DNA of 64,000 nt from Phyto melanocephala (taxonomy: Eukaryota; Arthropoda; Insecta; Diptera; Rhinophoridae), in contig OW799235.1 in NCBI GenBank assembly GCA_941918925.1, forward strand, positions 32,539,201 through 32,603,200, given 5' to 3'. Made by a program: the position numbers and the translations under genes. The notes under the pieces were generated by a model. It was not told the DNA's origin. It searched no databases and worked only from the letters and a program-made list of their open reading frames with translations. Below, one piece after another: positions 47,350-59,635 of this stretch (within the stretch, counting starts at the first letter, position 1; the number at the start of each line of letters is the position of its first letter).

Positions 47350-49626
47350 TATAATCCCATTGTAATTTGACAACCAATCACTGAAACGTCCATACTTTGG
47401 TATTTTTTTACTCTACTTACTTCATTCATTTCTATTTCCTCTAGAATCATGGTAATGCAGTTAGCGTTCTCATATCTCATTGAAATTTTATCACATCGGC
47501 AAGATATCGATTATTCTTTGGTATCTTGTTTTATGGTCCCGCAAATTTAGTTATTTCACATATAGAATTTGGCATACAAAATTAGTTTTTAAATCGAGCA
47601 AACTAATTTTTTCATTATATTTTCATGTTTTTCGTACGAAAAATTATTATGTATTTTTTCATAAGAAATAAATTGTTGTTTTATTGTTGTCAGAAGCATT
47701 TCATGCGTTCCTTAGGTTAGAAACAGAGTATTTATGAGCTAACTGTTTTCCATAAGTATTTCTTACGAATTTTTTTAAAAGGAGATTGACAATAGTTTGC
47801 ATATTTTATGTGTAGAACAGAATACTAAACTTTATACACACATACATATGTGTAAGGGAAATATTGTATCAGATCGATCAAAATTTAGGTCCCGTTTCGA
47901 CCACCTTTAATTTACTGAATCCCGTGTCGATACCGTCGTTTTCTCTAGACAAAGAAAATATTTTATACAGTCGATTTGTGATTGTTAACCATTTTCATTT
48001 CACAGTCTTTTGTTATTGTCAGCACTTCCCTTTGACTGACGTCTCTCATAGGATCCACATTTAATGTGCTCTTGTGTACGATCCTCAATCTTCCGTAAGC
48101 AGTCATATTCTTCAAGTTAATCGTACTCCAATAAAATTCGATTGCCTTTACCATACCCCTGCAATGAAGCTCTTTTAGAGCCTAAGGAGCCTGGCTACAA
48201 ATCGTTTTTTTTCACCTTTGCAGGCTTACGACAGCCATCAAAAGATCTTTGCACGCACTAATCCAGTGCTATTTTTAGTTATTGTGAACACAATTACATA
48301 CTCAAAAGCAATAACGTTCTTATTTTAATGCTCTCAAGTTTAAACATTAAACTAAGCAGCGTATTACCTTACCCAGCTACATATTATTGTTTCTACAAAT
48401 ATATCAAATATCTGGGTTGTAACACTCTGAATATTGAGCATATTTTTACCCTTATTTTCTCAAGGTTTAAAAACTTACGAAAAAAATCAGCATATCTTTT
48501 TTTGAATGTTTTTTCTATTTAATTTTTTTATAAATCTTTGTTTATTTATAAACTCCAAAATATCTTATAAAGTTAATGTCAGTTAATTTGCACTACCTTA
48601 AGAATATGTTGGTATCCGATTTGCTTAGCTCGATTTAGAGTTTTGTTTTATTCACATTCAGACATACGTACATGTTGTCGGTAACATTCCCTTATTGTTG
48701 TTATTGTTTGTTATTTTTTATTTAAACACCGAACCAAACAACTATGCTGGCTTCCCTACTTATAACATCATACCAAACTTAATGTTCTTATTCCAAATTT
48801 TCGCCTGTCTTAACTCGCATTTAGTTATTTTAAATTTATTAATTATTTTTTTTTTAGTATATTTCTTAATGCATCTTCTTAAAACTATGACCCATTGTGC
48901 ACATGTATGTGTTTGTGTTCATTGTACTTGTACAGTAAATAAGTAAATGTTATTACAATATGTAAAAATGGCTTAGACACAAGCAAAAAGACAGCAACAC
49001 CACAAGCAAACAAAAAATTAAATAGATTTTTTGGCTTACATTTAGTAAATTCTTAAAATGCCCAACAGCTGGAAACGTATGTTATTATTTTTTTATTTTT
49101 ATTATTTTCCTTCCTTCATGTTCATATAGAAAAGTTTTTGGTTTTTGGTTTTTTTTTTTTTTGTTACTTTGTAACATTTCAAAGTGAAGGCAGACACCAG
49201 ATGTGTAAAATTATATAAAATTTTATTTTTTTTCCCCAAAAAAAATTTCGTAATGCTAAAGGATTTGTATTAAATTGGCGAGAACAAAACTAGTATAAAA
49301 CATGGAATAGTTTAAATAGTATGATTTTGGCCAAAATTTTAAAAACCATGAATTAACACTTTTAGTTTATACATGAATAACACGAAGATTCAAAGGGTGT
49401 GTCCATTTTTATTTAATATTTGTTTAAAGAGCTAACAGTGTTGCACAAACTGTTTAAATAAGAAACATACTTTTGAAAAAATAAAACCTTTCGAAACCAG
49501 TGCTCGTTATGTAATTAAGAGTCTGCATGTACTTGGTGGTTAAAAGCATTAACTTATTTAACTTAATATATAATTTTTTTTTTTAATTTGGGTAAGGTTA
49601 ATGTTAGGTAGAGTATTATGTTGATA
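47350..49626. other. Non-coding DNA, one less-decayed patch
   Basis: Mostly AT-rich. The patch 47870-48200 is richer in GC and has minus-strand frames with balanced composition (63 residues at 47963-48154), but I recognise no motif and it may be a decayed element. Confidence 0.4.
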
Positions 49627-50220
49627 AAGGCCGCTTCACACTATTATACTGAGTATTACCACTCAAATAAAATGAGAAAGTACAATAGTGTGAATACAGT
49701 ATGTTATGAAAAGTCAAAAAAAAAAAACAGAAGTTTGACAGTCGTATGGCTCTTTTCATTTTTTGAAATTTTTCTAAACACTAGGATTTTTAATTTTATA
49801 AGAGTTGTGTTTCTACAGAATCACATAGACAAAATCAAAATTATCAATATATTTTTTATTACAAGAGTTTTTAGACAATAAAGCAGTAAAAATAAAAATC
49901 TAACTGAAAATTATATTAAATTAAAACATTATTATAAAAGATATTTTTTTATTACAAAATTGGTAGAATCTATAATACCGATCTGTTTAACTTGTCTATA
50001 CAGATTTGTGTTACAAAAAATCGACTTGCGTATTAAACTCATAATTTAAAAACTCAACTGTTTTTACATAAGTAAATGCCTGAGATTTCAACGACATTTT
50101 CAAGAAAGTAATATTTTTAAGTTTTTACAAAGGAAAATGAAATAAACACACATCCACAAATTTAAAAATGTTTTGTAAAACAATAATTGGATAATATACA
50201 TAATATATGTATTCGAAGTC

Positions 50221-51440
50221 GATATGCCGATATGCCGTGATATGTACTTTTTCCTGTATACAATGGGAATTAAAAGCTACAAAAATCTTATCGAACATTA
50301 CGACAAAAATAGTGTTTATCCACGCGAACATGGCATGACAAATAAAATTAATCATACAGATGTTTGGAAAAAACAAAAATCTTTTCATTTATCTGCCGTT
50401 TTGCTGAAACTGTTGCTAACACTTTACACGCAAAGAAAAACCATGGTTACGACATGATCACGACGGTCATATTATTTTTTCTAAAACAATATTTGGTTGT
50501 CGAAAACAAGTAATAGTTATTTTTGTTTCATTTTATCATATATTTTGTCACGATAATCAAGCATTTGTTTGAATTGTATCATTTAATGTTTACTTTTCGT
50601 AAAACTTTCAAAATGGTTATCATTTAAAAATAGTATGATTTAAAAAAATCAATGCGACAAAAATAACATTATATTCAAAATCATTAAAAATTAAAAATAA
50701 TCATTAAATAATAAGTGTGACAACAGTATGATTACAAAATAATCAAGCTATGATTTTTTTAATAATAATTTGATTTCAATTGTTCTTCTTCTTGCTGAAT
50801 AAATTTGTATTATTTTAAAAGTTTGAGACGTCAAAAAAAGGAACAAACATTTTGAAAAATTAAAGAAAATTTAAAAATAAACGAGAAAATGTAAAAAATA
50901 TTCGTATAAAAACTGAAATTAAATTGGTGAGTACAAGCAATATGTGCATGTTACAGCAAAAGACAATAATTTGCCGCAAAAAAGCAAAGATTTTCGATTT
51001 CAATTGTAGTCATATATATGATTATTCGATGATGCTTAAATTAAACATAATAAGAATAACTGGTAACCATTATTATTTTAAACATAATCATACAATTCAA
51101 TCATAGTATGTTGCTCTTTGATTATGGTTACCACAACCATATTTTTTCTTTGTGTGTACCTGGACGTCAACCAAATCATTGTGATTATCATTTATTGAAA
51201 CTTCCAACAACTGAAAGTAAGACTTCTGTGTTCACTAGATACACCAACAGCGTCGAACCGGGTGGTAAAATCGTAAAACTTCGCACTTTCCAAACGCTGT
51301 GGAAGAAATATTGTCCCCACATCGTCACAATGAAGCCGGCATACGATTTGTGCGAATTGTGTCGAAATCTTGCAAAAGATGCTGTTAATACAATACAGTA
51401 AGCGTTACTGAAGTTGAAAAAGAAGTAGTTTCGTAAAATC
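50221..51440 (+). pseudogene. Putative transposon protein with PGR motif, split by a MITE
   Basis: The first part gives MPICRDMYFFLYTMGIKSYK, then EHYDKNSVYPREHGMTNK, then a frameshift and FICRFAETVANTL up to the MITE at 50427. After the MITE the same frame goes on with PGRQPNHCDYHLLKLPTTES and then KLRTFQTLWKKYCPHIV and AYDLCELC, before another frameshift near 51401. The order (Cys-Arg...FL...GI, HG, FI..AE, PGR.P, LLP, YxxF..LW...P, DLCxxC) is one I recall from uncharacterised arthropod and cnidarian proteins linked to transposons. The DLCELC pair may bind zinc. No DDE residues can be assigned by eye. The location within matched TIRs makes it the likely transposase of this element. Confidence 0.6.
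50427..51156. mobile_element. TA-inserting MITE (Tc1/mariner type), 730 bp, complete
   Basis: CACGCAAAGAAAAACCATGG at 50427 pairs with an inverse end ATATTTTTTCTTTGTGTG at 51156, with TA on each side (50425-50426, 51157-51158). The inner arms hold GGTTACGACATGATCACGA on the left and a related inverse on the right. It is inserted inside the ORF of the host transposon: removing it with one TA restores an open frame across the junction (NTL|PGR). A second, truncated copy lies at 30742 and a tip at 43112. Confidence 0.85.
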
Positions 51441-51485
51441 AAGTTTTTTTATTAATTTATTAGGGGAAAAAATGAAAATAAATAA

Positions 51486-51680
51486 ATTTTACCGTTAGGT
51501 CCCTTTCTATTTGCGCTTAGAATCGTCGACTTCACTTTTATAAAACGCGCATATCTCTGGGAGGGAACACTTTTGGGCATGGGATCGGTCTCATTCGATG
51601 CTCAGATGTTGTCCACATCAAAAAAAAGTGAAAATTGTTCTTTTTTACCCTTAGATCCCTTTCTCTATGCGCTGTCACAT
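51486..51680. repeat. Short direct repeat pair, 157 bp apart
   Basis: CCGTTAGGTCCCTTTCTATT (51491) and CCCTTAGATCCCTTTCTCTA (51648) are near-identical, each followed by GCGCT. They lie inside the 2.8-kb transposon, downstream of its ORF. The AGGTCCCTTT wording recurs at the ends of the element at 52869. Confidence 0.5.
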
Positions 51681-52443
51681 ATATAACTTATTATGTAAAT
51701 CTATGAAAAAACCTTATAATATTTGTTCTTCAAATATATGTAATATAAGATAATATTAAGTGTAAAGCATTAAATAGTATCGTACTTAAATAATTCATAT
51801 TATGTGATAACTTATATAAAGAATACAATTGATGTATTTTTAAAATAATAATTTAATAAAAAATAAACAAACAAACAAAAAAGAATAATTTCTTAATATT
51901 ATCTTTAATTTGTGAATGTAATTTTTTTGGTTACTCTAAAGGTAGTAAAAAAATTTAGGTAAATTTAGCTCATTAATGTACAATGTGTAGCAATTAATGC
52001 AACTCTTCGCTTCGACAGCATTTTTAAATGAACTTTTAGTTTCAGTTTTCTTTGTAAACAAAAAAAGAAGTTTTCATGAAACTAGTCTTTTTATTCAAAT
52101 GTTTATTTATAATATGTGTACAGAAATTTCAAGAGAGTTCTTTTGTATGTAAATGTAGGGTAAATGAATGTGTTTAAGAAAGTAATTAATAAAATGCCAT
52201 AAAAATCAGTATGAAAAATTACGATTGTATTATATTGTCCATCTCTGATGGAAATAACAAAACAAAAACAGCTGTTTATATACTACACAGATTTTATTTT
52301 ATTTGTGTGATAGTGTAGACACAAATTGTAATGAGAATGTTTTCAATTTGATTTTTTGACAATCAGACCAAAAATCATTTTATTTTGCTCTGACAAAATC
52401 CAATAAAAATCTAAACACTTGTAGAATAGTGTGAAGCGGCCTT

Positions 52444-52868
52444 AAGACGTTTATATAGATGTGCCTTACCCAATTTATAATGTTAATAATAAAATAAACC
52501 TAGTAATTTTATTGCTAACTATTTTGTATAATATGCAATAGGTTGTTGCTTTTAAAATAAAAAATCTTTTTGTTGCGAACTGAACGCAAAACCCATAAAC
52601 ATTTCTAGAATAACCGCCGCACTGTGTTGGTTCCATATAGTGCGTTGGCAAAATTAGAGGAGTTATCGCAGAAAAATTAAATTTGATGTGCTGGTTTAGA
52701 ATATGTAACTAAAAAGTATCTGCAAAATTATTGAAAGAACATGACTACTTGTCAAAAATCTTAAAATAAATCTACAAGAATATAGCGAAAATGGATACCG
52801 GTCTGTAAAATTATACCTATTTTCTCAGTGGTTATTTTGTTTGATTTAGTGCAACGACATATATATGT
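52444..52868. other. Flank, nothing recognised
   Basis: AT-rich sequence between two elements; no ORF with a motif. Confidence 0.4.
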
Positions 52869-53197
52869 GACCTTCTTCAAGAAAAGGGACCTAGTGTGTG
52901 AAAATGAAGTTTAGAGAAAAACGCATTTAAAGTTTCCAAACGCATTATCCAAACGTATTATTATTATCGTGTGACAATACCTTTGATATTGTTACTGCTA
53001 TGTTTGTTATGATCTTAATACTTGATTCTTAAGACGAAACCAGTGGCCGTTTTGTTCGTTTTTATGGGGTAAATAGTTTTTTTTTATCAGAAATCTAAAT
53101 CATTTCATCTTCTTCTACACCCTTTTTGGTACCAGAATCCACTCTTAAGTCCAACCCCGTTTTTCTATACACTAGGTCCCTTTTCTCGGAAGAGGTC
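52869..53197. mobile_element. ~330-bp MITE with AAGGGACCTAGTG arms
   Basis: GACCTTCTTCAAGAAAAGGG leads to ACCTAGTGTG at 52869, and the inverse CACTAGGTCCCTTTTCTC ending AGAGGTC lies at 53171-53197. The flanks on both sides are alternating AT. The arms match over about 30 bp with some changes. Confidence 0.6.
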
Positions 53198-55302
53198 ATA
53201 TATATATATTTTATATTTTTTTCTCAAAACATAAAAACAGGGTGAGTCAAAAGTCACCATGGAGCTTAAAGATTAAAAAAATTTTTTGTTTATATATTTT
53301 TTTACTTTTTGGTTTTAAATTATATGAAAATAGAGATTATATATAAAATAATGCAGAGATTTGCAACTTTGGCCCTTTTAGCTCCAAGCCACAGAAGTTC
53401 CCTTCCTCAGATTATTCATGCTACACAAACTCACCATCAGCTTGACACAAAAATCTTTCATACAGAAAACTTTTAAAGGAAATATATTAGAGATTTGTGT
53501 TGCATAAACGCATAAGTAGTGTATTTGTGCAACACTGGCCATTTAAACCATAAAATATTTCGGAAGTTTTTAGTTTGCATAGTTTTGTCCAAAAATATAT
53601 TTTTGTCTTCTACGTTTTTAAAGCGAGCTGTGGGAAAAAGCCAAAAAATAAATATCAAAGTGTTTTCTTTTGTTACTTTTGAATTTATGGCAAAAATGTG
53701 GAAAAATATATTTTGGCAAACAAAATTTACATTTATCTTAACAGTGTCTCTTTTGTCGACAGATACAATTGAGTTAAAAGCAACATTTCTTTTTGGCTCT
53801 CACAATATTTCCATCACACTTAAATAATTTCCCACTTGACCTAAGTTTAAAGCCTTGTAAGCATAAATTAATTTAACTTTTGTTAACAAAAGTTAACAAA
53901 AAAAATATACTTTAGTAACATTGATAACAAAAACTCAAATAATTATAGAGAGTTTTAGAAAAATTAAAGGCTTGATTGTACAAATGTTTTAAGTCAACAA
54001 AGAAAAAATATATTTTCGAAAGTTTTATTTAAAAAGTAACTTTTGCTTTCGAAATCGGGAACAAGCTTTAGCGAAGTGGTTTGGGTATCTAGATAGGATT
54101 TGTTTTTTTTTAACAACCAAGTGCGGATTCAAGGGGGAGCTTGTAAATATCCTTTCCAAAGAAAAATTGTTGCTTTGATAAGTTTTTGCTTAGGCAGTCA
54201 TGCGAGTAAAGCAAACATTTCATACATTTATCCGACATGCTTGTTAACGACATGTCAGAATACTCGTGACTGTTTAAAAAATACGACCATATGGACTTAA
54301 AGTAAATATGTGAAACAGTTTGTTTGTCTGGTCTGTCCTAGTTGGTAGTTCTTACAAAAATGTTCACACAATGGCAATTTTTGTGCGATCAGAATTTAGT
54401 TTTATATTTTTGTGTCTTTTATCATTAGCGAGACAGAACTCCGTTATATATTGTATATCAGCATAAAATTTTCATGTCTGATTATTTTATTAAAATCTGG
54501 TGAATTTTAATAAATAATTTCTTTATTCGCGTATAATATTCGATGTTTTTCTAAACAAGATTCTAGCAATTTTAAGAGGCTATATTTTTTTTACAGGGTT
54601 TGGTCAAGTAGGATATGTGTATACAAAAGTCCGTATGAATGCACAAAATATTAGCAGCCAATGACAGCAACAACCAAACATCACACAGTAGGAGATTTTC
54701 AAAAACAAATGACATAAATTCGAAATTTCAGAGTTTAATAAAAACCCATTAAATTACATTAGACATTCGCTACTGCCTGTGTTAAGTATATTGGGTCCAA
54801 TATCAAAAGTCATACTCAAATATTTATTTAACGTTTCTTATAGATCTAATCTTACTTTTCTTTTTAATTCTTCAAATAATTTTTAATTGTTTCCTTTTTC
54901 GAAAATCTCCCACTGTTCTTAAAAGTTGCATATAAATACAATTCAAGAATTCTTGTTTATTCCGTAACTTCTTCAGCCTCTTCCTTTGACAAATTGTTTT
55001 ATTTGTAATTTTATTTATTAAATTAAATCACAATAATACTTGAATTAAAAAATTCATTAAATTAAAATTTCTGCATGTGCGGGTATGTCGTGGAACAGTG
55101 TTGCATGTTTTGTATGTGTGTGTGTAATAAGTTTTCATTGCACTTTCATTCAATTCGTATTTAATTAGTTGGAAATCGTTTCAGTTTCCATTTTTTATTC
55201 CTCTTGAGATTTTTATACAAATGAACTTTACTTTAATTCATTTAAATGTTGGTTGTTTCTTGCAAAAGGAGTTAAATGATTTGAGTGATCTGGTATTGTA
55301 CT
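53198..55302. other. AT-rich non-coding DNA
   Basis: ACAGGGTGAGTCAAAAGTC at 53239 looks like a lone transposon end but has no partner. The ORFs at 53473-53827 overlap on both strands and show no motif. Confidence 0.4.
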
Positions 55303-55369
55303 TACACTATAATAGATAGAGATGTGACACGAACGAGAGAGTGTATGGAAGTTTCTTATAGTGTGAATA
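55303..55369. repeat. Small inverted repeat
   Basis: TTACACTATAA and TTATAGTGTGAA flank about 45 bases, recalling the CACACTAT wording of the 49627 transposon ends. It may be a remnant of that family. Confidence 0.35.
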
Positions 55370-55431
55370 AATTAAACGTATTAACCGTACTTACTGAGCC
55401 ATGCGTACAATAAATGATATTTCCTCATTCT

Positions 55432-55479
55432 AGAAAAAAGAAAAAGGAAAGGAAGAAGGAAGAAAAAGAAAAGGAAGAA
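55432..55479 (+). repeat. Purine tract (GAA/GGAA)n
   Basis: Forty-odd purines in a row (AAAAAGGAAAGGAAGAAGGA...). It is a simple-sequence tract. Confidence 0.85.
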
Positions 55480-56113
55480 CTGCTTATACCAACCTCGTTA
55501 TACTAGTCCATTAAGCGTGTAGCTTTCATGTATTCTCATACAATTTTATTAAAATGTACTCGTTAAATGGAATCTGTAAAAAAATAGTACATTTTTGTGA
55601 AAAGTGTCGTTTTTTCTTTCATTCTTCGCACTTGCTCTATATAAGGAGTAAAAACAGAAAGAAATTTGTTTATGGTACGAAAATTAAAAGGTTTAAAAAG
55701 GGCATTCATTGACTGTATCATGTTTTTTAGTAATATCATTTTAAATAACTAATTATGTGATAAAACGTAGCAACATGTTTTGACACATGTTGATGTTGCT
55801 ACAGTTATGATTTGTAGTCGGTGCCTAGTACCTACTGTGCGTAAAACGAAGCGTCGTGGCAGTGAACACTTAATGGCATTAACGAAGAGACGATGCGAAA
55901 TACCATCAGAGGCCATCTTATGAGTATCGTTCTTAGATGCCACTTCTTGCCTTATGTAGACGAAGAACACAGTGTGCCTCGTAGCACCAAAGTGATATTG
56001 GTCCAACTAAAATCGTGATAGTGTAATCGATTATATTCGTACAGATCCAGGATTAATAATACCATCCGTGATCATTGTTTCGCCTTGACCCATATGATGT
56101 TCCATATCTTTTT
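55480..56113. other. Less AT-rich patch, unrecognised
   Basis: From 55749 to 56110 the base composition is noticeably richer in GC than the flanks, with an 85-residue minus-strand frame (55749-56006) and no motif that I can name. It may be a decayed mobile-element gene. It ends where GTCY copy F starts. Confidence 0.4.
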
Positions 56114-57221
56114 TATACCCGCCACCAAAAAAATGGTGGGGATATATTTATTTTGTCATTCCGTTTGTAACACATCGAAATATCCATTTAAGACCCCATA
56201 AAGTATATATATTCTGAATCGGGGTTGAAAGCACGATAAAGGACGCACCGAAAAAACTAGGGGGCTCAAATTTCACCAGAATCTTTCTTATACACAAGGT
56301 TTGTTTGGTATTAAAAATGGGCTAAATTGAGAATATTAAGAAGAGAGTTATAGCTCGTAGAGCAAGAGTAGGTCGAAAAAACCGTGTCCTTTTAACATCG
56401 AATAAAATGGAATTGTGTCCAAACGCATTAAAGTAGAGTCATGAAACTTCGAATATATATTTCCTGAGTAAACCAAATATTTCTTCAAGTAAATTGCTTA
56501 AATATATACATTAGGAAAGGAGTTATAGATCAAAATGTACGAAAATTTATACCGCACAGTGTATATTTCGGTATATTTAAAAACAAAAACGTCATAAATG
56601 CAACAAAATTGGATATACGATTATGAAATTTTGCCAACGTGGCTTTTTGATCAAATTCTTTGTTCTAACGGAAAACAAATGTGACACGCCCACTTTTACG
56701 CTAACCTCCCATATAACGTTTTACCTAAAATTCATATAATTTCTCTATGAATAAAAATTTTGGAATAATAAAGTACTATATTGAAACATCTAAGTTGCAT
56801 TCATTAGTAGAAACAACTTCCACACGCCTACTTTAACGCCCACTTTCATTGAAAGACTACAAAACTTTGACACGCCTACTATTACGACCACATTTTTTAC
56901 GTTATCTAGTGTTAATGAAATTTAAAAGCTCATAAAACCGAAAAATTGGACGTATGATGATGAAATTTGCTATATAAATCCTTCTAGTCAATGCCGGAAA
57001 ATTAAGGTGACACGCCCACTTTAACGCCTACCTCCCATATAACATGTTTTCTCAAATTCATAAAATGTCTCTATGAATAAAGATTTTGGAATAATAAAGG
57101 ACTATATTGAAGCATCTAAGTTGCATTCATTAGTAGAAACAACTTCAACACTCCTTCTTTAACGCTCACTTTCATTGAAAGACTAAAGTTACGAAAACAT
57201 TTTACTAGCATATCGAACTTA

Positions 57222-57223
57222 TA
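57222..57223. other. Empty target site of the rosa-derived MITE
   Basis: A single TA joins sequences that are separated by 0.5-0.6 kb in copies A, B, D and E. This shows the pre-insertion state and confirms TA duplication. Confidence 0.8.
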
Positions 57224-57309
57224 CAAAGAAAGTGATACATATTTTAGTAAAAAGAAATTATTGCATAGCGATTACTGTTAATAACAAACAAATACATTTT
57301 GTGCTACAA

Positions 57310-57758
57310 ATTGGGTTATTTCCCGGGAATTTAAGTTATTTAATCTTCCCAATTTCCCGGGATTATTTTTTGGGATCGCGGGAAATAAAAAATGTGGCTT
57401 CGATTCGAAAGAAGATGTTTATATTGTTTATATTAATATTGAATTCTAATGATTTTATTTTTGATCTCATAGCTGAAGTAGCTGTATTTTTTTTTTCTCA
57501 TATTTGATCTCGTATCTAGAGAATAATATTTTTTTCAATAAAAAATATTTTTACTCAATTTATATTTTAAATTTAAGTTTCTTTATTAATTTTTATAGTT
57601 TTGAAATGTTTCTTTTACATTACAAGCTATTTTATGGTTTTTAATAAAAAGTTTTTTATTGATTAAAAACTTAATATTTGTTTTGCGGCTGGATCCCGGG
57701 ATATTAAAAAATAAATCTTGCATTCCCGGGAAACAAAAATTTTCGGGAAAAAAACCCT
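57310..57758. mobile_element. hAT-like MITE, 449 bp
   Basis: Inside copy F, GGGTTATTTCCCGGGAATTT (57313) and AAATTTTCGGGAAAAAAACC (57739 on) are inverse ends with several CCCGGG palindromes between. The flanks TGCTACAA (57302-57309) and TGCTATAA (57759-57766) form an 8-bp near-duplication, the size made by hAT elements. Other copies lack this insertion. No hAT gene is encoded. Confidence 0.75.
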
Positions 57759-57832
57759 TGCTATAAAAGAACGAAAAATTGGTGGTGGATATAAAAGATA
57801 CGGCACAGCCGAATATAGTGCTCTTACTTGTT

Positions 57833-59179
57833 ATAGTATATAGTGGTACAAATCAAACGGTATTGAGTTATTATGTAGTCGCTTGATGTAGATGACTCAA
57901 TTATTATTCGGGCTGCTTTATACTTTATACATTTATACTTATATTAAAAGTCACAAATGTAGTGAGACATTTGCTTTAACACGCTATTGATATTCGTTTT
58001 TAATCATTTTGAAAATTCTACAACCGACTTCAATAAACCTTTGTGCGTTTGCATATTAATTTTAGTCTAAGAATGAAGATGATCGGTGGCGTACGCAATT
58101 CACGTTTTGGTTACCAAATTTTTCATAGACATTATACTCTGCACAGGACCCCCTAAAATAGTAACTTTACTCAAGATGAGAAAGATCGGAAAACCAGGTC
58201 ATCATAAAATTAATTGTAATAATGAAGACCACGAATGAGTAGCCTGCTAAAGATATACATATATCTCATATAAATAAATGTACCAAAAAATAAGATGTAA
58301 AATAATAGTTCCCGTTTTTGTTGTATATTTTTTTCTCTTTTTTTGAAACTTGATTGTTACAATCCTGAGGCTAGAATGATAGGATGATCCACAATGAGAG
58401 TCTGTGCAGAAATATCTGCCAGGCGGCTAATTAATCTTGTGCTTCTAAGAGACATAGAACATATTATTGTGGGCGTGTGAAAATACTTAAAAACATTCAA
58501 AGAAATTTAATTTTAGAGTCACTCTGGTAATAAAAGACTTAAGTTTGGACTTAGCTAAAGTAACTTTGGTATAAAAATACCTTGTTGTATCCCAAAATGG
58601 AACGAAACAGAATTGGGAAAGTTGCACTCCAATAGAAAGGAATGCTATTCTCCGAAACCGAAAAACCAATTTAAAATATATTTTTTTTTTAATTTTATAT
58701 ATTTGGTTTAAGCAAGTGAATACCCATAACATATTGACACCCCTTAGATAAGAAATAAATTATGTGACATATTTTAAGAAAAATTTTCATTATACCCCTT
58801 CTAACTTGAACCAAAAACTGACAGGAGCGGAGCAATCAATAAAATGTTTTTAGTGATAAAAAAAAATTAAAAGACAATTTTTTTTTATTTTTTCGTTATT
58901 ACCCCACTTTTCTTACAAATTGAATCTATTGGCATATTAAAGCCGTTGTAAACCATCTGTTGGATATAGCACTTAAATCAAAATCAGTAGCACGACAATG
59001 AGTAGACACAGATGTTAACAGCAAAGATTGTTTTTTCAATGTCGGAAAGTTTTGATGCTAAATTATACTGATTGCTCACCGAAGCTAATAGAGATTCTTT
59101 TTCAACAGTTTAAATGTACGAGGAATGTTTTTTTTTTTGCTGTTTAAAACATGTGATTCTGACATATGAGACATGGAAC
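57833..59179. other. AT-rich non-coding DNA
   Basis: No feature recognised. ORF 58487-58732 has no motif. Confidence 0.4.
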
Positions 59180-59635
59180 GTCCAGGCTAGTTTAAAAAAA
59201 CCCGGCCAACCAGCTGAATCGATATCAAAGTCAATATCAATATCGCTTGTGCTAAGATAATGCTCTGTCTCTGGTAGCACTAAAAAAGTTCTAAGCCAGA
59301 GCATCAATGGGGACCTATACCAAACGCAACTGATTCGTTTGGTGTGAACATTTGCCGCGACATGAAACTGTAATATTCTGTCTTGACTATTCTCGGCCAC
59401 ATGTTGCAATACCTGTTAAAAACTACTTAGAAAGAAGTGGTTGGAAAGCTTTTCTTCATCTGCCCTATAGTTCAGTCCTTGGTCTGTCCAAGTACTAGTT
59501 GCTTTGATCAACGCAAAACGCTCTACGAAATTGGATTGATTCGTTCTTGCCCACAAAAAAAAGCAGATTTTTTCGGAGATAAATCCATATGTTGCCAGAA
59601 TGAAATGGCCAATACTTTGAATAAATTTATATAAA
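59180..59635 (+). pseudogene. Mariner transposase (DD34D-like group), decayed
   Basis: In shifting plus-strand frames: KKPGQPAESISKS, then AKIMLCLW (the KPNIHxxKxMLCIWWD region), then SRPHVAIPVKNYLERSGWKA (the HDNARPHV second-Asp motif, with the Asp kept in CLDYS), then LPYSSVLGLSKY, the PYSPDLAPSDYH motif in which Lys has replaced the third catalytic Asp. The tail KKADFFGDKS...NEMANTLNKF fits the C-terminus (QFFxxGIxxLPERW). The first-Asp region is not seen. This differs from the rosa copies in the window, so it is a separate mariner lineage. Confidence 0.7.

Larger units (their letters stand above)
49627..52443 (+). mobile_element. 2.8-kb DNA transposon of unknown superfamily
   Basis: AAGGCCGCTTCACACTATT at 49627 is perfectly inverted at 52425-52443. 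Subterminal copies of the CACACTAT wording occur just inside each end (for example ATAGTGTG near 49687). Next to the GGCC ends are TAAA (left) and TTAA (right), so a TTAA-type duplication is possible with one change. The interior encodes the broken ORF at 50221-51440 and carries a TA-inserting MITE. I know of no superfamily name to assign with confidence. Confidence 0.75.
56114..57832 (+). mobile_element. GTCY repeat copy F, lacking the rosa MITE
   Basis: It runs from TATACCCGCCACCAAAAAAA to GCCGAATATAGTGCTCTTAC. The (GTCY)n tract and neighbours are deleted (near 56225). The 290-bp GCCCAC modules are present (56690, 57010). At 57221-57224 the sequence runs AACTTATACAAAGAAAGTGA, with a single TA where copies A, B, D and E hold the rosa MITE. 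A hAT-like MITE sits nearer the end. Confidence 0.8.

Noticed and set aside
53473..53827. Overlapping ORFs on opposite strands (61 and 102 codons)
   Set aside because: No motif in either; AT-rich DNA with few stops on both strands explains them.
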